A program made the position numbers and the translations under genes. From Rhynchopus sp. YZ270_cl-10 (Eukaryota > Euglenozoa > Diplonemea > Diplonemida > Diplonemidae), in NCBI GenBank assembly GCA_964035575.1, contig OZ037836.1, forward strand, positions 1,798,001-1,862,000: a DNA stretch of 64,000 bases, in the 5' to 3' direction. Below the pieces are notes generated by a model. It ran no database searches and was not told where the DNA came from. It worked only from the letters and a program-made list of their open reading frames with translations. Positions within the stretch are counted from its first letter, which is position 1. Each line of letters begins with the position of its first letter. Positions 13,976 through 23,390 of this stretch are shown here, piece after piece.

Positions 13976-14095
13976 AACCCTTAGCCTGAAGTACAGAAAT
14001 GAGGTGAGTGCACAATAATAGGGGAAAGGAATAAACTACAAGTCTCAGATGTTTTAATCATTTCCCACCACAAAGTATTTGTCCTAATAAAAGAA
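13976..14095 (-). repeat. Dispersed repeat, inverted relative to the copy at 51885-52005
   Basis: Read on the minus strand this matches 51885-52005: an AGGACAAATACTTTGTGG start, GGGAAATGATTAAAAC, then GTGCACTCACCTCATTTC and TGTACTTCA. A shorter plus-strand relative lies at about 23945-23990. Its TTTCTGTACTTCA word is shared with the spliced-leader-like core at 34230. Confidence 0.55.
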
Positions 14096-14113
14096 AAAAA
14101 AACACCTTGGAAA

Positions 14114-14168
14114 GTGGAGCACATCCTCGGGTGTCTACACTAAGCACAACCAAGTTTTCAAAAAAAAA
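14114..14168 (+). repeat. Short interspersed repeat, copy 2 of 8
   Basis: Same core as copy 1 (GTGGAGCACATCCTCGGGTG) and same A-rich end after AAGTTTTC. Plus strand. Confidence 0.6.
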
Positions 14169-14607
14169 GCAGTGGGTGCCCCTGTCTGTGTCCCCCCCTT
14201 TTCTCACTCCCTCTTCTCTCTAGGGATAGTGGCATTCTGAGGGACATCTGGCAAAGCACTCCAATTAAAGTATACCCCCTTCCCCCTAGGCATACCCCCC
14301 GAAGGTGAATTTGTATTCGCCCTATATTCGGGGCCCTTCTCCCCTCCCCCTTTTTTGGCAGATGACTAAGCAGAAGCTTCGGATCATCTTACAAACTTTT
14401 TTTTCTCCAGCGCCCTGCATCCTCCAGGGTGTACGGGTGTAGGTATTTGTACTTTTTTTTCAAATTTTTCTGTTTTTTTTTGCTTTCCTGTTTCCCCCCC
14501 TCCCTCCTCCTCTCCCCTGATCCCCTCTGTCACACCTATCCGTTCCCCTTCCCACGGCCCTGATATCGTATTCTATAATTTGGCAACATACCGCAGCTCA
14601 TGGCTCG

Positions 14608-15000
14608 CACGACGGTGAAGTAAAATAGCATTGATTTGCCAGTTTTCCTTTACAATCGTGCGTGCGATAGGTAAATGTTGTTCTGTAGATGACGATTTTT
14701 TTTTTGTGGAAAAAATGGGAAGAAAACCAAAACGGAGGAAGCTTCTGTGAGGCTTTGCTGACATTTGGGTTATAGATCCTTAATGCTGGAAAGGTGTCAA
14801 GTGATCGTCCATACAAAAAAAAAAAGAAAAGGAAAGAAAAGATGCACGACGGCGAAGTAACGGGTGTTACAAGTGGAGTTCCAAGTGGAGTTACATGTAC
14901 CTCTTGTTACAAGTAACGTTACAAGTGGTACTTGTACCCATTTTTCACTTGTAACGTTACGAGTAACTTCACTTGTAATGTACCACACTTCACCGTCGTG
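14608..15000. mobile_element. Inverted-repeat element with CACGACGG(T/C)GAAGT ends
   Basis: CACGACGGTGAAGT at 14608-14621 is matched by its reverse complement at 14987-15000. A third copy, CACGACGGCGAAGT, lies at 14845-14858. The part from 14845 to 15000 is nearly palindromic and rich in ACTTGTAAC/GTTACAAGT words. This may be one 393-base MITE or a 156-base foldback element inside an older one. No clear target duplication is visible, because the right edge abuts the small element at 15001. Confidence 0.5.
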
Positions 15001-15067
15001 TGGTGTGGCTGAAAGGGTGCTATTTTTGTGCTACTTTCTGCTATTTTGGGGTCATCAGCCCACACCA
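15001..15067. mobile_element. Micro-MITE (TGGTGTGG...CCACACCA), 67-base diverged copy
   Basis: Begins TGGTGTGGCTGAA and ends CCCACACCA. It shares the inner words CTGCTATTTTGGGGTC with the 60-base copies at 56275 and 61612. It lies directly against the right end of the previous inverted-repeat element. Confidence 0.5.
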
Positions 15068-15094
15068 AAAGAAAGAAATAAAAAAAAAGGTAAA

Positions 15095-15148
15095 GTGGAG
15101 CTCATCCTCGGGTGCACTACACTAATACCTAACAATATTTTTCAAAGG
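15095..15148 (+). repeat. Short interspersed repeat, copy 3 of 8 (diverged)
   Basis: GTGGAGCTCATCCTCGGGTG followed by ACTACACTAATACC and TTTTTCAAAGGAAAA. It is more diverged than the others at its 3' part. Confidence 0.5.
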
Positions 15149-15928
15149 AAAAAATAAAAAAATAAAAACACACAAACAAAACAGACGAACCCAAGGTGTG
15201 TCAACTGAGCAGTGCACTTCAGGTCGTATGTTTGTGTGTTATTTTGTTTTGTTTTGATTTTAAAAAACTAGACAATATCATCCGCCAACTGATCTTGATA
15301 ACAATTTAAAAATAGCAGGTGTTTTTTCGTTGAACGCAGCCAAATAGGGTTTTAAAAAAAACTGTTTGTGAAAGGGAATTCAAGGGGGAATACTGTTATC
15401 TAAGATTTGAACGCTGGCTATTTTTTGTCTAGTTTCTTTAATACACTGAGTGTTAGGAAAAAAAATGATGGCTCGGGGTTTGCACACCTATGCCATATTG
15501 TTTTTGATTCTCTTTTTTTTTTGGTGTATTCGGGACCAACTTCCCTGTACTTCTCCCGTACTTTCCCCGTCTGATTTCGACTACATCACTTTTTGCTTTT
15601 TGTTTTTTTTTTTTGTCTTTTTTCTGTGTTCACGCAGACACCACCCAGACTGTACTCCACACGCAAAAAAAGACCTTCCCCTTTTCAAAAAAAAAAAAAA
15701 CCCCCCCTTTCCGCAAAAAAGGAATTTTATCCACTCTGATTTGCTGCAACAGCGCCCAACACACATCCAAAAACTTGGGTCAAAGTCACGGTGGTTAAAG
15801 TAAAACCTAGTGGAGCCCACAAAAAGGGGGATTTTTTTTTTTTTTTTTTGTTTTGTTGTTGTTATTGTTGTTGTTTTTTTCCATTTTGTTTCCCATCCCT
15901 ACCCAAAGAAAGCATCACAAAAAATATA

Positions 15929-15980
15929 GTGGAGCACACTCTAGGGTGGCTACACTAATACAACTAAGTTTTCAACAAAA
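15929..15980 (+). repeat. Short interspersed repeat, copy 4 of 8
   Basis: GTGGAGCACACTCTAGGGTG, then CTACACTAATACAACTAAG and TTTTCAACAAAAAG. It ends about 15 bases from the stop of the minus-strand GAF remnant. Confidence 0.5.
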
Positions 15981-15994
15981 AGAAAACTCTGTTC

Positions 15995-16232
15995 TTACTC
16001 TTTCTGGTCAGAATATAATTGGTCCCGAAGGCGGACCAGCTCCTTGTTCTTCTCGCGGATGAACTGCCCCTCCCTCAGCTCGTCGTACATCAGAATGTTG
16101 TTCAAAGAGATCCCAACAAACGACGAGAACGAACAGGCCAGCTCGACGTCCTGTTCACTAAAGACATCACCGTTGCATTTGTTAAATAAACTGGATGACA
16201 CCCATCACTTTGTTTGCGTGGTATAACCTACA
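15995..16232 (-). pseudogene. GAF-domain gene remnant (C-terminal end of the domain)
   Basis: Read on the minus strand, one frame gives NKVMGVIQF and the next frame gives NKCNGDVFSEQDVELA, then SSFVGISLNNILMYDEL and a charged helix ending SDQKE before TAA (15995-15997). This is the classic end of a GAF domain (G-V-x-Q-x-x-NK-x-N-G-x-x-F-x-x-x-D...GI-x-L-x-N) followed by a signalling helix, as in cyclic-nucleotide phosphodiesterases and cyclases. The two parts are one frame apart at the T-run near 16187, so the copy seems frameshifted unless an intron ends there. No upstream exons are recognised. It is probably a decayed fragment of a host signalling gene. Confidence 0.5.
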
Positions 16233-16335
16233 TTCTCGAACTTTTTCTACTGAAGTGATTTTCATTGGACGCATCCCCCAAGGGAACCAATTAAACGAAG
16301 AGACAGTATTTATTTCCGAACACACACATACACTA
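16226..16335 (+). repeat. Dispersed repeat, related to 63857-64000
   Basis: Shared text includes AACCTACATTCTCGAACTTT, GTGATTTTCATTGGACGCAT and TTTCCGAACACACACATACA. The two copies differ by small insertions. It lies upstream of the potassium-channel gene here and ends the window there. The rest of 16336-16684 shows nothing clear apart from the short shared block near 16641. Confidence 0.5.
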
Positions 16336-16684
16336 TTCCAATCAATTCAATCCGAAAGAGCCCAATCATTTCGGTTTTTGTATTACTTCCTTACAAACCG
16401 TACGCGTACTGCTTCGTATGTTTGTATACAAAAACAAAAATTTCGTTTCAGGGTCCTAAGGTATCGAGGAAGCTCTTCTGTTCCAACCTGTTTCAGGAGT
16501 CACTCCCGTCTCCCCATTCACCACGCTTCTCTTTACCTCCAAACACAGACATCATATAATTCTTCACGGACACACACGAACACCCCCCTAAAAAGGCAGT
16601 GTTGGAGAGCGAATCACCTGGAGATTTATTGCAAAAAGGTGACTAAGCACAGGCTTAGGATCATCTTATAACCTTTTCATTAAT

Positions 16685-18059
16685 ATGGCGCCGAAGAGCG
16701 TGCACCAGCCCCCTACTTACAATACGTTTGTTCCGGTTTCTTCTGCGCTTGGGAAAAGGCGGCAGCACAGTGCTAGCGGGCTTGATGTGCTCCACCACGA
16801 GCTGAGCAGTGACGACGACGGCCATGAGTCACCACGACGACCCATGCGACAGCAGGGTGCGTTGCGCCCTCAGAAGTTCCAGGATGTCATGGTGTCCCCA
16901 GCGCTCCCGAGAAGCACATCAGGAGCGCTCTCGAGAGGAAGCACCCCGTGTAGACAGGTCGACCCGCAGACTGGGGAGTACACGTTCAGTGTGTCCGGAC
17001 GGTCCTACTCGCTGACAGCGCTCTCGATCCCTTTCTTCGCGTTGGCGCAGCTGCGGTGGTATAAGCTGCTGTGTGTCGCGTGCACTGCGTATCTGGGGGT
17101 GAACGCACTGTTCGCGTGTCTATTCTACCTGCCGTGCATGCTGCCGAGCAATGCATACCTTTCATACACCGAAGCTATGAAGATGCATAAATGCTCATAC
17201 TGGTCTGCGTTTGAGTTCAGTGTAGAAACGATAAGTACCATAGGTATGAAAAGGGGGGAGAGGGTCGGAAGCTGGCGGTTGTGTTCGCTTCGTGATGTTT
17301 TCTAAGTTTTCAAAAAAAAAAAATATAAAGGGGGTCGAAGAATGTTTTGTCTTTTTTAACAAATGTTAACCCAACATAGGATATGGGGAGCTCAAGCCTG
17401 CAGGGCAGTACTCACGTGGTGTTGTTGTGACGGAGGCGTTCTTGTCGATGTTGGTGCTGCCCGCCATCACCGCTGTCGTGCTCAACAAGCTGCTTGCCTC
17501 GCGCCGCTTACGCCACACTGTTGTCTTCTCGCAAAGCGCTGTTGTCAACGACGAGACCGCACCGAACGCTGCAGGCACCTCTGGCCTCTACTTTCGCGTC
17601 GCCAGCCTTGTCAAGCACCCGCCCACAGACGTGCGCGTCAACCTTTTCCTCATGCGTGATCTGTCGCCCGACCCAGACCTTCCGCAGATCGAGGTGATGG
17701 AGCTGGCGTGGCGCCCAACCTTCTCTACTGCCCCGCCTGCTGTTGGGGTGGCCGCGCTTCCGGTGCCTTATTTAGCGTTGCCGGCAACGATCCACCATGA
17801 CATAGATGCACAGAGTCCACTGCACGGCTGCTCGCATTTAGACCTACTGCGAGACCGTGTCGAGGTGGTGGTGGTCCTCACCGCCACCGATGGTACCAGC
17901 GGCGTGACGCTTTCAGCAAAGCACGGCTACGGCCCGGCACACATCTGTTACGACGCGTACTTCGACCCAGCCATGCTCCGCCGTGATCCTGTAGCAGGCA
18001 ACTACGCAGTGGACCTCTCGGCCTTTGACTCAACACTCCCCTGTCGAGGGGTGGTCTGA
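16685..18059 (+). CDS. Inward-rectifier (Kir-type) potassium channel, two exons (16685..17243, 17380..18059)
   Basis: The predicted protein is 412 residues, normal for Kir channels. The N-terminal 110 residues are polar and Ser-rich (LSSDDDGHESPRR). M1 is about residues 128-150. A pore helix SAFEFSVETIST runs into the filter T185-I-G-Y-G189, which matches the Kir signature (ETQTTIGYG in animal channels). M2 begins GVVVTEAFLSM. The C-terminal half fits the Kir cytoplasmic immunoglobulin-like domain (VFSQSAVVNDE, then GLYFRVASL). The GGA codon for Gly187 is split by a 136-base GT-AG intron. Without splicing exon 1 would stop soon after GMKRGERVG. The start is the first ATG, a few bases after an AT-rich leader. 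It should conduct potassium across a membrane as a tetramer. The family call is strong; gating ligands are unknown. Confidence 0.88.
17244..17379 (+). other. GT-AG intron within the potassium-channel filter codons
   Basis: Donor G|GTATGA at 17244, acceptor CAACATAG| at 17379, phase 1. Joining gives TIGYGELKPAGQ, the expected Kir filter, which is strong internal proof of splicing. The intron is AT-rich with poly-A and poly-T runs. Confidence 0.85.
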
Positions 18060-19068
18060 GGACAATGATACCCTTTTTTTTTCTGCGCATTCCGTGGATT
18101 CCAAGGGTTCTCGCTGTACACATGGCGCATCCTCAAGCGGTCAACTCATCAGGTGGAGTCTGAGTGGAAATATTTGGTGGTATTGGCAAATGGAGTTACC
18201 ATGGAGTTATCCTACTGGACGCCGTAAGGCACCTTTCCCGCTTGGATTGTAGCTGATTTAATGAGTCGTCTGCAGATCGACTGTTAATCAGAGTCAAGGT
18301 GCATGCACTGCACCCGCCTACACCGAAAAGGATCGTAAAGACCGTCTCCACGCGACGGGCCACCAAGCTTTGGTATGTGTCTGTAAGGACAGCCTTGGTT
18401 GATGCTTTCTGTATTGACACGATCGCCTTTTAAAGGAAGGAAGCTGCCTGTACAAAGATAGCCAAGACTGTCTGGGGTAGACTCGACTACACGTAAATGC
18501 ACATCTGCTTCGTTCTTCTATTGCAGCTAACAGCAAACAAAAAGATATGCCAGCAAGCATAAAACCAAGAGCAAAACAGAGAGAACCAATCAATTTCCCC
18601 CTTCTTACCTACTTTCAGACTTTTCCCCCAAGATTCGGAGCTACTTGTCTCACATGGGTAGCAACAAAAACTACGCAAAAGCTATTAACACCCTATGGAA
18701 GAGGCAGGTCCACGTACTCGCTGCCTCTGGTGCAGCATGGCTAGCTGTTTTCTGATGATCCGCACCCTTCCGTATTCTTGGCCAAGCTCCTCGCATTGGG
18801 GTGCATACACAGCACAGTCCTTGCAGCAATGTTTATTTCGTTCTCCCAGATCAGCGGTGCAGGGATTAGCTCCACATAGCCTCACCCACGGGGAAGAGGA
18901 CCCCAGCCAGAACCACCGTACGAACGGAGGAACTGCAGAAAACGCCAATACCAACGTTTTCGAGCATTTGTTCAGGGTTGACACCCTGCAAAATGGGGTA
19001 TTTCTTGTCTTGTCCTCCACACCACACCACCACACACAGAGATCAGAACACAAAACCAGAACAAACAA
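18060..19068. other. Intergenic region; 3' part duplicated upstream of the class A gene at 29.2 kb
   Basis: From about 18813 to the ATG at 19069, the sequence matches 28988-29236 almost throughout (for example CCTTGCAGCAAT, GGGATTAGCTCCACATAGCC). It is a conserved 5' flank of class A Ubl-LRR genes. A short plus frame at 18257-18433 (RVKVHALHPPTPKRIV..) and minus frames look weakly protein-like, but none can be supported as a gene. Confidence 0.5.
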
Positions 19069-20205
19069 ATGGACGTGCACTTCGAGGATTTCAGAGCGAA
19101 TCAGCACACAGTCGAGGTGGGTGTGGATGACACAGTGGAGGGCTTGCGGCGGAAGGTGGCGTCTGCAATGGGGTTGCCTGAAGACGGCTTTTGCATGAGT
19201 TTCGGAGACGAAGCGATGGGAGAAGGAGCGGACATGACGCAGCTGAGTGCTGGTGACACAATCATCCTCACGAAGACGAAGACGAAGAAGTACGAAGCCA
19301 TTGCAGAGCTTCATGCGTTGGGTGTGACCGACATCACAGCCGAGAGGCTGGAGAGTGTGGAGGATCCCGAGGTGGCGTGTTTGCTTCTGCAGGCGGAGGT
19401 TGCGACTGTCATTCCTGATGAGTTCTTGAGGGAGTCATTGTTGACGCACCTTGATCTCAGTGCTGTGTCCTTTGTGACACAGATTGGACACAACTTCCTC
19501 CAGTCGTGCACCTCGTTGACAAGTGTCGACCTCTCTGGGTTGAGCAATGTGACGCAGATTGGCAGTTACTTTCTTTACAAATGCAACTCGTTAACCACCC
19601 TGGATCTGACACCACTCAACAACGTTACGAGGATTGATAATTACTTTCTTTCCTGCTGCGAAAATTTTACCAACCTGGATCTCACACCACTCAACAACGT
19701 GACGGTGATTGGCGCTGGCTTTCTTGAAGGCTGCAACTCTTTAACCAACCTGGATCTGACACCACTCAACAACGTGACGGTGATTGGCGAGGGCTTTCTT
19801 GAAGGCTGCAACTCTTTAACCAGCCTGGATCTTACACCACTCAGCAACGTTACGGTGATTGGCAGTTACTTTCTTGAAGGCTGCAACTCTTTAACCAGCC
19901 TGGATCTGACACCATTCCACAACGTGACGTCGATTGACGCTAGATTTCTTTACAGGTGCAACTCTTTGACCAACCTGGATCTGGCACCACTCAACAACGT
20001 GACGGTGATTGGCGTTGGCTTTCTTCAGCGCTGCTACTCTTTAACCACCCTGGATCTGACACCACTTAACAAGGTTAGGTACGTGGGTTTTGATTTTGCT
20101 GAGGACTGCACTTCGTTGACAAGTATTTACCTTTCCGGCTGCAGCAGTGCTGTGTCCAACAAAGTAAGGACGAGTGAGCATCTGAAACATCTTGTGGTTG
20201 AGTAA
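19069..20205 (+). CDS. Ubl-LRR protein, class A, copy 1 (tail-less)
   Basis: 378 residues. Residues 1-70 (MDVHFEDFRANQHTVEVG... to TIILTKTKTKK) align with the ubiquitin fold: an M-x-V-x-F strand, a DDTVEGLRRKV helix, a FGDEAMGEG turn, TQLSAGDTI and a final strand. A helical linker (HALGVTDITAERLESVEDPE) follows, then ten 25-residue BspA-type leucine-rich repeats with consensus LTxLDLTPLNNVTVIGxxFLxxCNS. The frame stops right after VVE, whereas the class A copies at 24.0, 29.2 and 52.3 kb go on into a basic RPKRSRDES tail. Relative to the 29.2-kb copy about 36 bases are missing and CAA is TAA at 20203-20205. The role is unknown; Ubl plus LRR suggests protein-protein binding. There is no signal peptide or membrane segment. 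Confidence 0.85.
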   Translation: MDVHFEDFRANQHTVEVGVDDTVEGLRRKVASAMGLPEDGFCMSFGDEAMGEGADMTQLSAGDTIILTKTKTKKYEAIAELHALGVTDITAERLESVEDPEVACLLLQAEVATVIPDEFLRESLLTHLDLSAVSFVTQIGHNFLQSCTSLTSVDLSGLSNVTQIGSYFLYKCNSLTTLDLTPLNNVTRIDNYFLSCCENFTNLDLTPLNNVTVIGAGFLEGCNSLTNLDLTPLNNVTVIGEGFLEGCNSLTSLDLTPLSNVTVIGSYFLEGCNSLTSLDLTPFHNVTSIDARFLYRCNSLTNLDLAPLNNVTVIGVGFLQRCYSLTTLDLTPLNKVRYVGFDFAEDCTSLTSIYLSGCSSAVSNKVRTSEHLKHLVVE

Positions 20206-20656
20206 AGCCAGAAGCGACAGAGAAACACACAATGACGACGTGGTGTGCTGGTGGGAGGGGATAAAGGGAAGGACTGGAAGAAGGGTACGAAGGGAGGTGG
20301 GGATGGGGCCGGTAGGTACTGCCTACTCTACTCGTCTGCACAAACATTACAAAACAAAGAAAGACACAAAAACATAGGAGACATAAAGCAGGGAAAGGGG
20401 TTGAGGGACAGGAGGATAGGGATAAAGTCTGCCTAGATCAGAAGCGGACCTGTGTTCACATGATCTTCCCTTGAAGGGAGACTGGGAAGAATGAAAGCTG
20501 GGGGACAGGAGGCTGGGGATACATGCAAAGTTAATTGGGAGAACCGCTATTATTTGGGGATGAACTTATTTGGGGGCCCTTTACCAAAAACAAAATGGAA
20601 ATGATAAAAAAGAGAAAGTGGAGATTTCACCACTGTGGCAACACAACCGAGGCAAC
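20206..20656. other. Conserved 3' flank of class A Ubl-LRR genes
   Basis: Nearly the same text follows the stops at 24993 and 30361 (ACGACGTGGTGTGCTGGTGG and about 250 more bases, including GATCAGAAGCGGACCTGTGT). The copies here and after the 29.2-kb gene continue alike to AACACAACCG(A/C)GGCAAC, where the MITE at 20659 begins in this copy. It is noncoding and was duplicated with the gene. Confidence 0.6.
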
Positions 20657-20658
20657 TA

Positions 20659-20767
20659 CAGTGCGGCGCGATATTACGGTGGCGCGATATTACGGGTGCG
20701 CAATATTACGGGGCGCATAATTATGGGTAAAAATTGGATTTACCCATAATTATGCGCCCCCGTAACA

Positions 20768-20798
<31 letters not shown>

Positions 20799-21370
20799 GA
20801 AAAATTGTTGGAATAGTGTAGCCACCTGTGCAAGCTCCACTGTGCTCGTGAAAACCTCAAAAGAAGTATTGCGCGCCGTGGCGGACATTTCAACAATTGT
20901 GACATAAAAAGCAGGAGGCAACACGATTGGGTGAAGTTATCAATGTTACATCGACGAGGAAAGCTCCCCAGTTGCACTTTATGGCAGTGTGGCAGATCTC
21001 TTGCCCCAGCACCGGGAATCCTTCATGTGCCATCCGCCTTCACTATCAGGACGTCTGCTGAGAAGGAAGAGAAGGCGAACCGGAAGCTTCTACGGGAGGA
21101 AATTGCCAGTTTGCTGTCCTTGGAGGGTGCCGGGCAAGCCACGAAGAGGAGTTGCGGTGGCAGAGGAGACAAGGTGGCAGAGTGTCAGGATGACGACCTG
21201 TGCGCCTGGGAGGAGTGACATGTGTGAAGTCATCCACAATGGATTATGAGAAAAAAAATCAAAAAAAAAAAAAGTTTTATTACGGGTGCGCAATATTACG
21301 GGGCGCATAATTATGGGTAAATATTGGAGTTACCCATAATTATGCGCCCCCGTAATATAGCGCCGCACTG
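20659..21370. mobile_element. Tc1/mariner (pogo-like) non-autonomous element with hairpin ends
   Basis: 712 bases with inverted ends CAGTGCGGCGC, flanked by TA at 20657-20658 and 21371-21372. Each end carries a perfect-looking hairpin: GGGGCGCATAATTATGGG pairs with CCCATAATTATGCGCCCC. Related flanks near 28136 and 30778 (GGCAACGACACTATTCC) lack the insert and match GGCAAC-TA-CACTAATCC here. CAGT ends plus TA duplication fit pogo/Tc1. The middle (20931-21218) has a short open frame with a charged stretch (EKEEKANRKLLREEIASLL) but no recognisable transposase. Confidence 0.75.
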
Positions 21371-21673
21371 TACACTAATCCAAAAAGTTTTTAACAAAAA
21401 AACACAAAAAGACAAACAAGAAAGAAGTCACCCCTCTGAGTGACCTCTCCCCTCTTTTTACTTTTGCATTATGAAACACATTTCTCGCTCTACGCACACA
21501 CTATGTCTGATACACCCCAACCACCCATTTGTCCCGACACGATCCTTGTATTGGGTACACTACACCACACTCTCGCACTCTGAGGATGCGCGTCAACTGT
21601 TATTCGATTTCCCGTGTTTCTACCGGTTTACCCCCCCAGTATACGCTGCCACACCAGCGCGGTTTCAATTTTG

Positions 21674-21956
21674 AGAGAAATGTGCAAGGTTGGACCCCTG
21701 TAGTCATGATAAAAGCGATGACGCCATTGAGCGACTCATAGGCGCATGAGTGATAGACGTTGTCGCTGTGGTATCCCGCCTCGCAGAGGAAGGTGTTTTT
21801 TGACACAGCAACTTCGTGAGTCAGTATCGGTCTGCGTATCAAATTGAAAACGGCGTGTTTGCGCGTCATATCGCAGAGGATAGAAACTGAAAAGTTATGA
21901 AAATACAAAACTGATGTGAAGCCAACGAAAACGATGGTGGCCAAGTTGAAAATAAG
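21674..21956 (-). pseudogene. Fragment of an unknown membrane-protein gene, copy at 41.9 kb
   Basis: On the minus strand a frame reads VFVGFTSVLYFHNFSVSILC, then KNTFLCEAGYHSDNVYHSC, then NGVIAFIMTTGVQPCTF: hydrophobic stretches plus cysteines that look like true coding. The block around CEAGYHSDNVYHSCAYESLN is repeated at 41870-42104, where the upstream reading differs. There is no start, no clear splice sites and no family match, so I treat both as relics carried in duplicated spacers. The plus strand of 21373-21673 shows only a short leader copy (TATGTCTGATACACCCC) also found at 28300 and 30936. Confidence 0.4.
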
Positions 21957-21964
21957 AACACATA

Positions 21965-22014
21965 GTGGAGCACATCCTCGGGTGTCCACACTAATACAAC
22001 GAAGCTTTCAAAAA
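21965..22014 (+). repeat. Short interspersed repeat, copy 5 of 8
   Basis: GTGGAGCACATCCTCGGGTG followed by TCCACACTAATACAACGAAG and CTTTCAAAAAC. Plus strand, upstream of a class B gene. Confidence 0.6.
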
Positions 22015-22382
22015 CAAATCAAAACAAAAGACCTCTCTCCCCTTTGTAACTTGTTTCAAGACCTCTCACTGTGGGTCTTGTGTGGTCACGAAGGTTGTTC
22101 GCCCCTACGTGGGTGCACTTCACGCAGTGCCTTTGTACCCTTAGCTTCCAAACACTCTTCTGCACACTTGCAAGTTGTCCTCTTCCTCTTTTGGTTGCTT
22201 TGTCTTGCCCCACTATGCATGGCTTGCGGAGTATCTTTGTAGGGGTTGTGGAGTTTATGGCGTTTCACCACATCTGGATGATCATTTTATTAGCAAAAGA
22301 CCTCTCCCTAACTGTTTGTTGTCTCTTGCGTACTCTTACCCCCAATTGAAAACACCTGCACAAAACAGAGAGACACAAAACC
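22015..22382 (+). promoter_or_regulatory. Class B upstream region with conserved CT-rich motif and leader
   Basis: AAAAGACCTCTCCC..AACTGTTTGTTGTCTCTTGC lies about 50-90 bases before the ATG (22296-22330), and an earlier variant is at 22025. The same motif precedes class B genes at 26.2, 40.4, 42.7 and 54.9 kb. The leader CAAAACAGAGAGACACAAAA directly before CCATGG is almost invariant in the family. A pyrimidine-rich tract followed by CAG just upstream of the start is what a spliced-leader acceptor would look like; that role is inference. Confidence 0.45.
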
Positions 22383-23390
22383 ATGGAAATATGTGTGAAG
22401 AGCTTTGACGGAGAGAAGTACACAGTCGAGGTGGGTGTGGATGATACAACTGCGGACATACGGCGGAAGGTGGCGTCTGCAGCAGAGTTGTGCGAAGACG
22501 GCTTTGACATGAGCTTCGGAGAGAAGCTGCTGGCGGAAGGAGACGACACGACGCAGCTGAGTGCTGGGGACACAGTTGTGCTGACGAAGACGCAGTCGCA
22601 GAAGGACGACGCCATTGCAGCTCTTCGTGACTTGGGTGAGACAGCGCTGACGTCAGACAGGTTTGAAGGTCTGAGAGATCCCAAGCTGGTTCATTTGTTT
22701 CTGCAGGCGGAGGTTGTTACTGAGCTACCCAATCAATTCTTGGAAGGTGGCACGTTCGAAGAACTTGATCTCAGTGGTGTGCCAGGTGTGCTTGTAGTCC
22801 GGAAATTTGTCCTCGCCGACTGCAGGTCTTTGCACACAGCTGATTTGTCTGGGTGGAGCAATGTCACGCATATTGAGTCCTTCTTCCTCAACCATATGAG
22901 CGCCTTGCGAACACTTGACTTATCTGGGTGGAACAATGTGACGCGGGTTGGTGAGTGCTTCCTCTACAACTGCACCTCATTAACCACACTGGATATTTCT
23001 GGGTGGAACAATGTGACGCACATTAAGTACTCGTTTCTCTCCTCCTGCACCGCATTACGAAGCCTTGACTTGTCTGGGTGGAACAATGTGACCCGGGTTG
23101 ACAACAACTTTCTCTGCAACTGCACCTCATTGACCACACTGGATATTTCTGGGTGGAACAATGTGACGCAACTGGGAGACTGCTTTCTCTACTACTGCAC
23201 CGCATTGAAAACACTTGACTTATCTGGGTTGACGAATACCGAGGAGATTGGGAGAAACTTCCTGTATGGATGCAACATACCCACAAGCAGCATCAACGTC
23301 ACCGGATCGAGCAGCGTTGTTTCAGAATGTGTGCATGACTATGGCGGTAGCCTCGTGGACGATACCAAGTGCAAATGTGTGTGCATGTGA
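22383..23390 (+). CDS. Ubl-LRR protein, class B, copy 2
   Basis: 335 residues. The Ubl domain (MEICVKSFDGEKYTVEVG...VVLTKTQSQ, residues 1-74) is close to identical with the other class B heads. A linker ALRDLGETALTSDRFEGLRD follows, then seven 25-residue LRRs of the LDLSGWNNVTRVxxxFLxxCTS type. The last unit (LDLSGLTNTEEIG) and the C-terminal part (SINVTGSSSVVSE) lead to TKCKCVCM. The terminal CVCM fits a CaaX box, so the protein may be prenylated and membrane bound; this is inference. ATG in CCATGG context after the conserved leader. No transmembrane segment. Confidence 0.88.
   Translation: MEICVKSFDGEKYTVEVGVDDTTADIRRKVASAAELCEDGFDMSFGEKLLAEGDDTTQLSAGDTVVLTKTQSQKDDAIAALRDLGETALTSDRFEGLRDPKLVHLFLQAEVVTELPNQFLEGGTFEELDLSGVPGVLVVRKFVLADCRSLHTADLSGWSNVTHIESFFLNHMSALRTLDLSGWNNVTRVGECFLYNCTSLTTLDISGWNNVTHIKYSFLSSCTALRSLDLSGWNNVTRVDNNFLCNCTSLTTLDISGWNNVTQLGDCFLYYCTALKTLDLSGLTNTEEIGRNFLYGCNIPTSSINVTGSSSVVSECVHDYGGSLVDDTKCKCVCM

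Larger units (their letters stand above)
10852..15994. other. Long AT-rich intergenic region with simple tracts and small repeats
   Basis: No convincing gene is seen. The stretch is full of poly-T, poly-A and poly-C runs, and the short open frames translate to low-complexity Phe/Lys-rich peptides. It holds several small repeats listed separately. Short words shared with other parts of the window include GTGAGCGGAAAGTGTCA (about 12999, again about 32070) and a block around GACTAAGCAGAAGCTTCGGATC (about 14361, variant about 16641). Confidence 0.6.

Noticed and set aside
18257-18433. Short plus frame RVKVHALHPPTPKRIV
   Set aside because: 58 codons, no start, and an equally plausible minus frame overlaps it. 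No support for a gene.
18685-19314. Minus-strand frame with a Cys-rich stretch opposite the class A 5' flank (also at 28964-29590)
   Set aside because: It reads through the Ubl domain antisense and breaks in the second copy. I could not separate it from a shadow frame.
19660-20090. CRISPR-like array from regular 75-base repeats in LRR genes
   Set aside because: The period is a 25-codon protein repeat in a eukaryotic gene, with no constant repeat-spacer structure.
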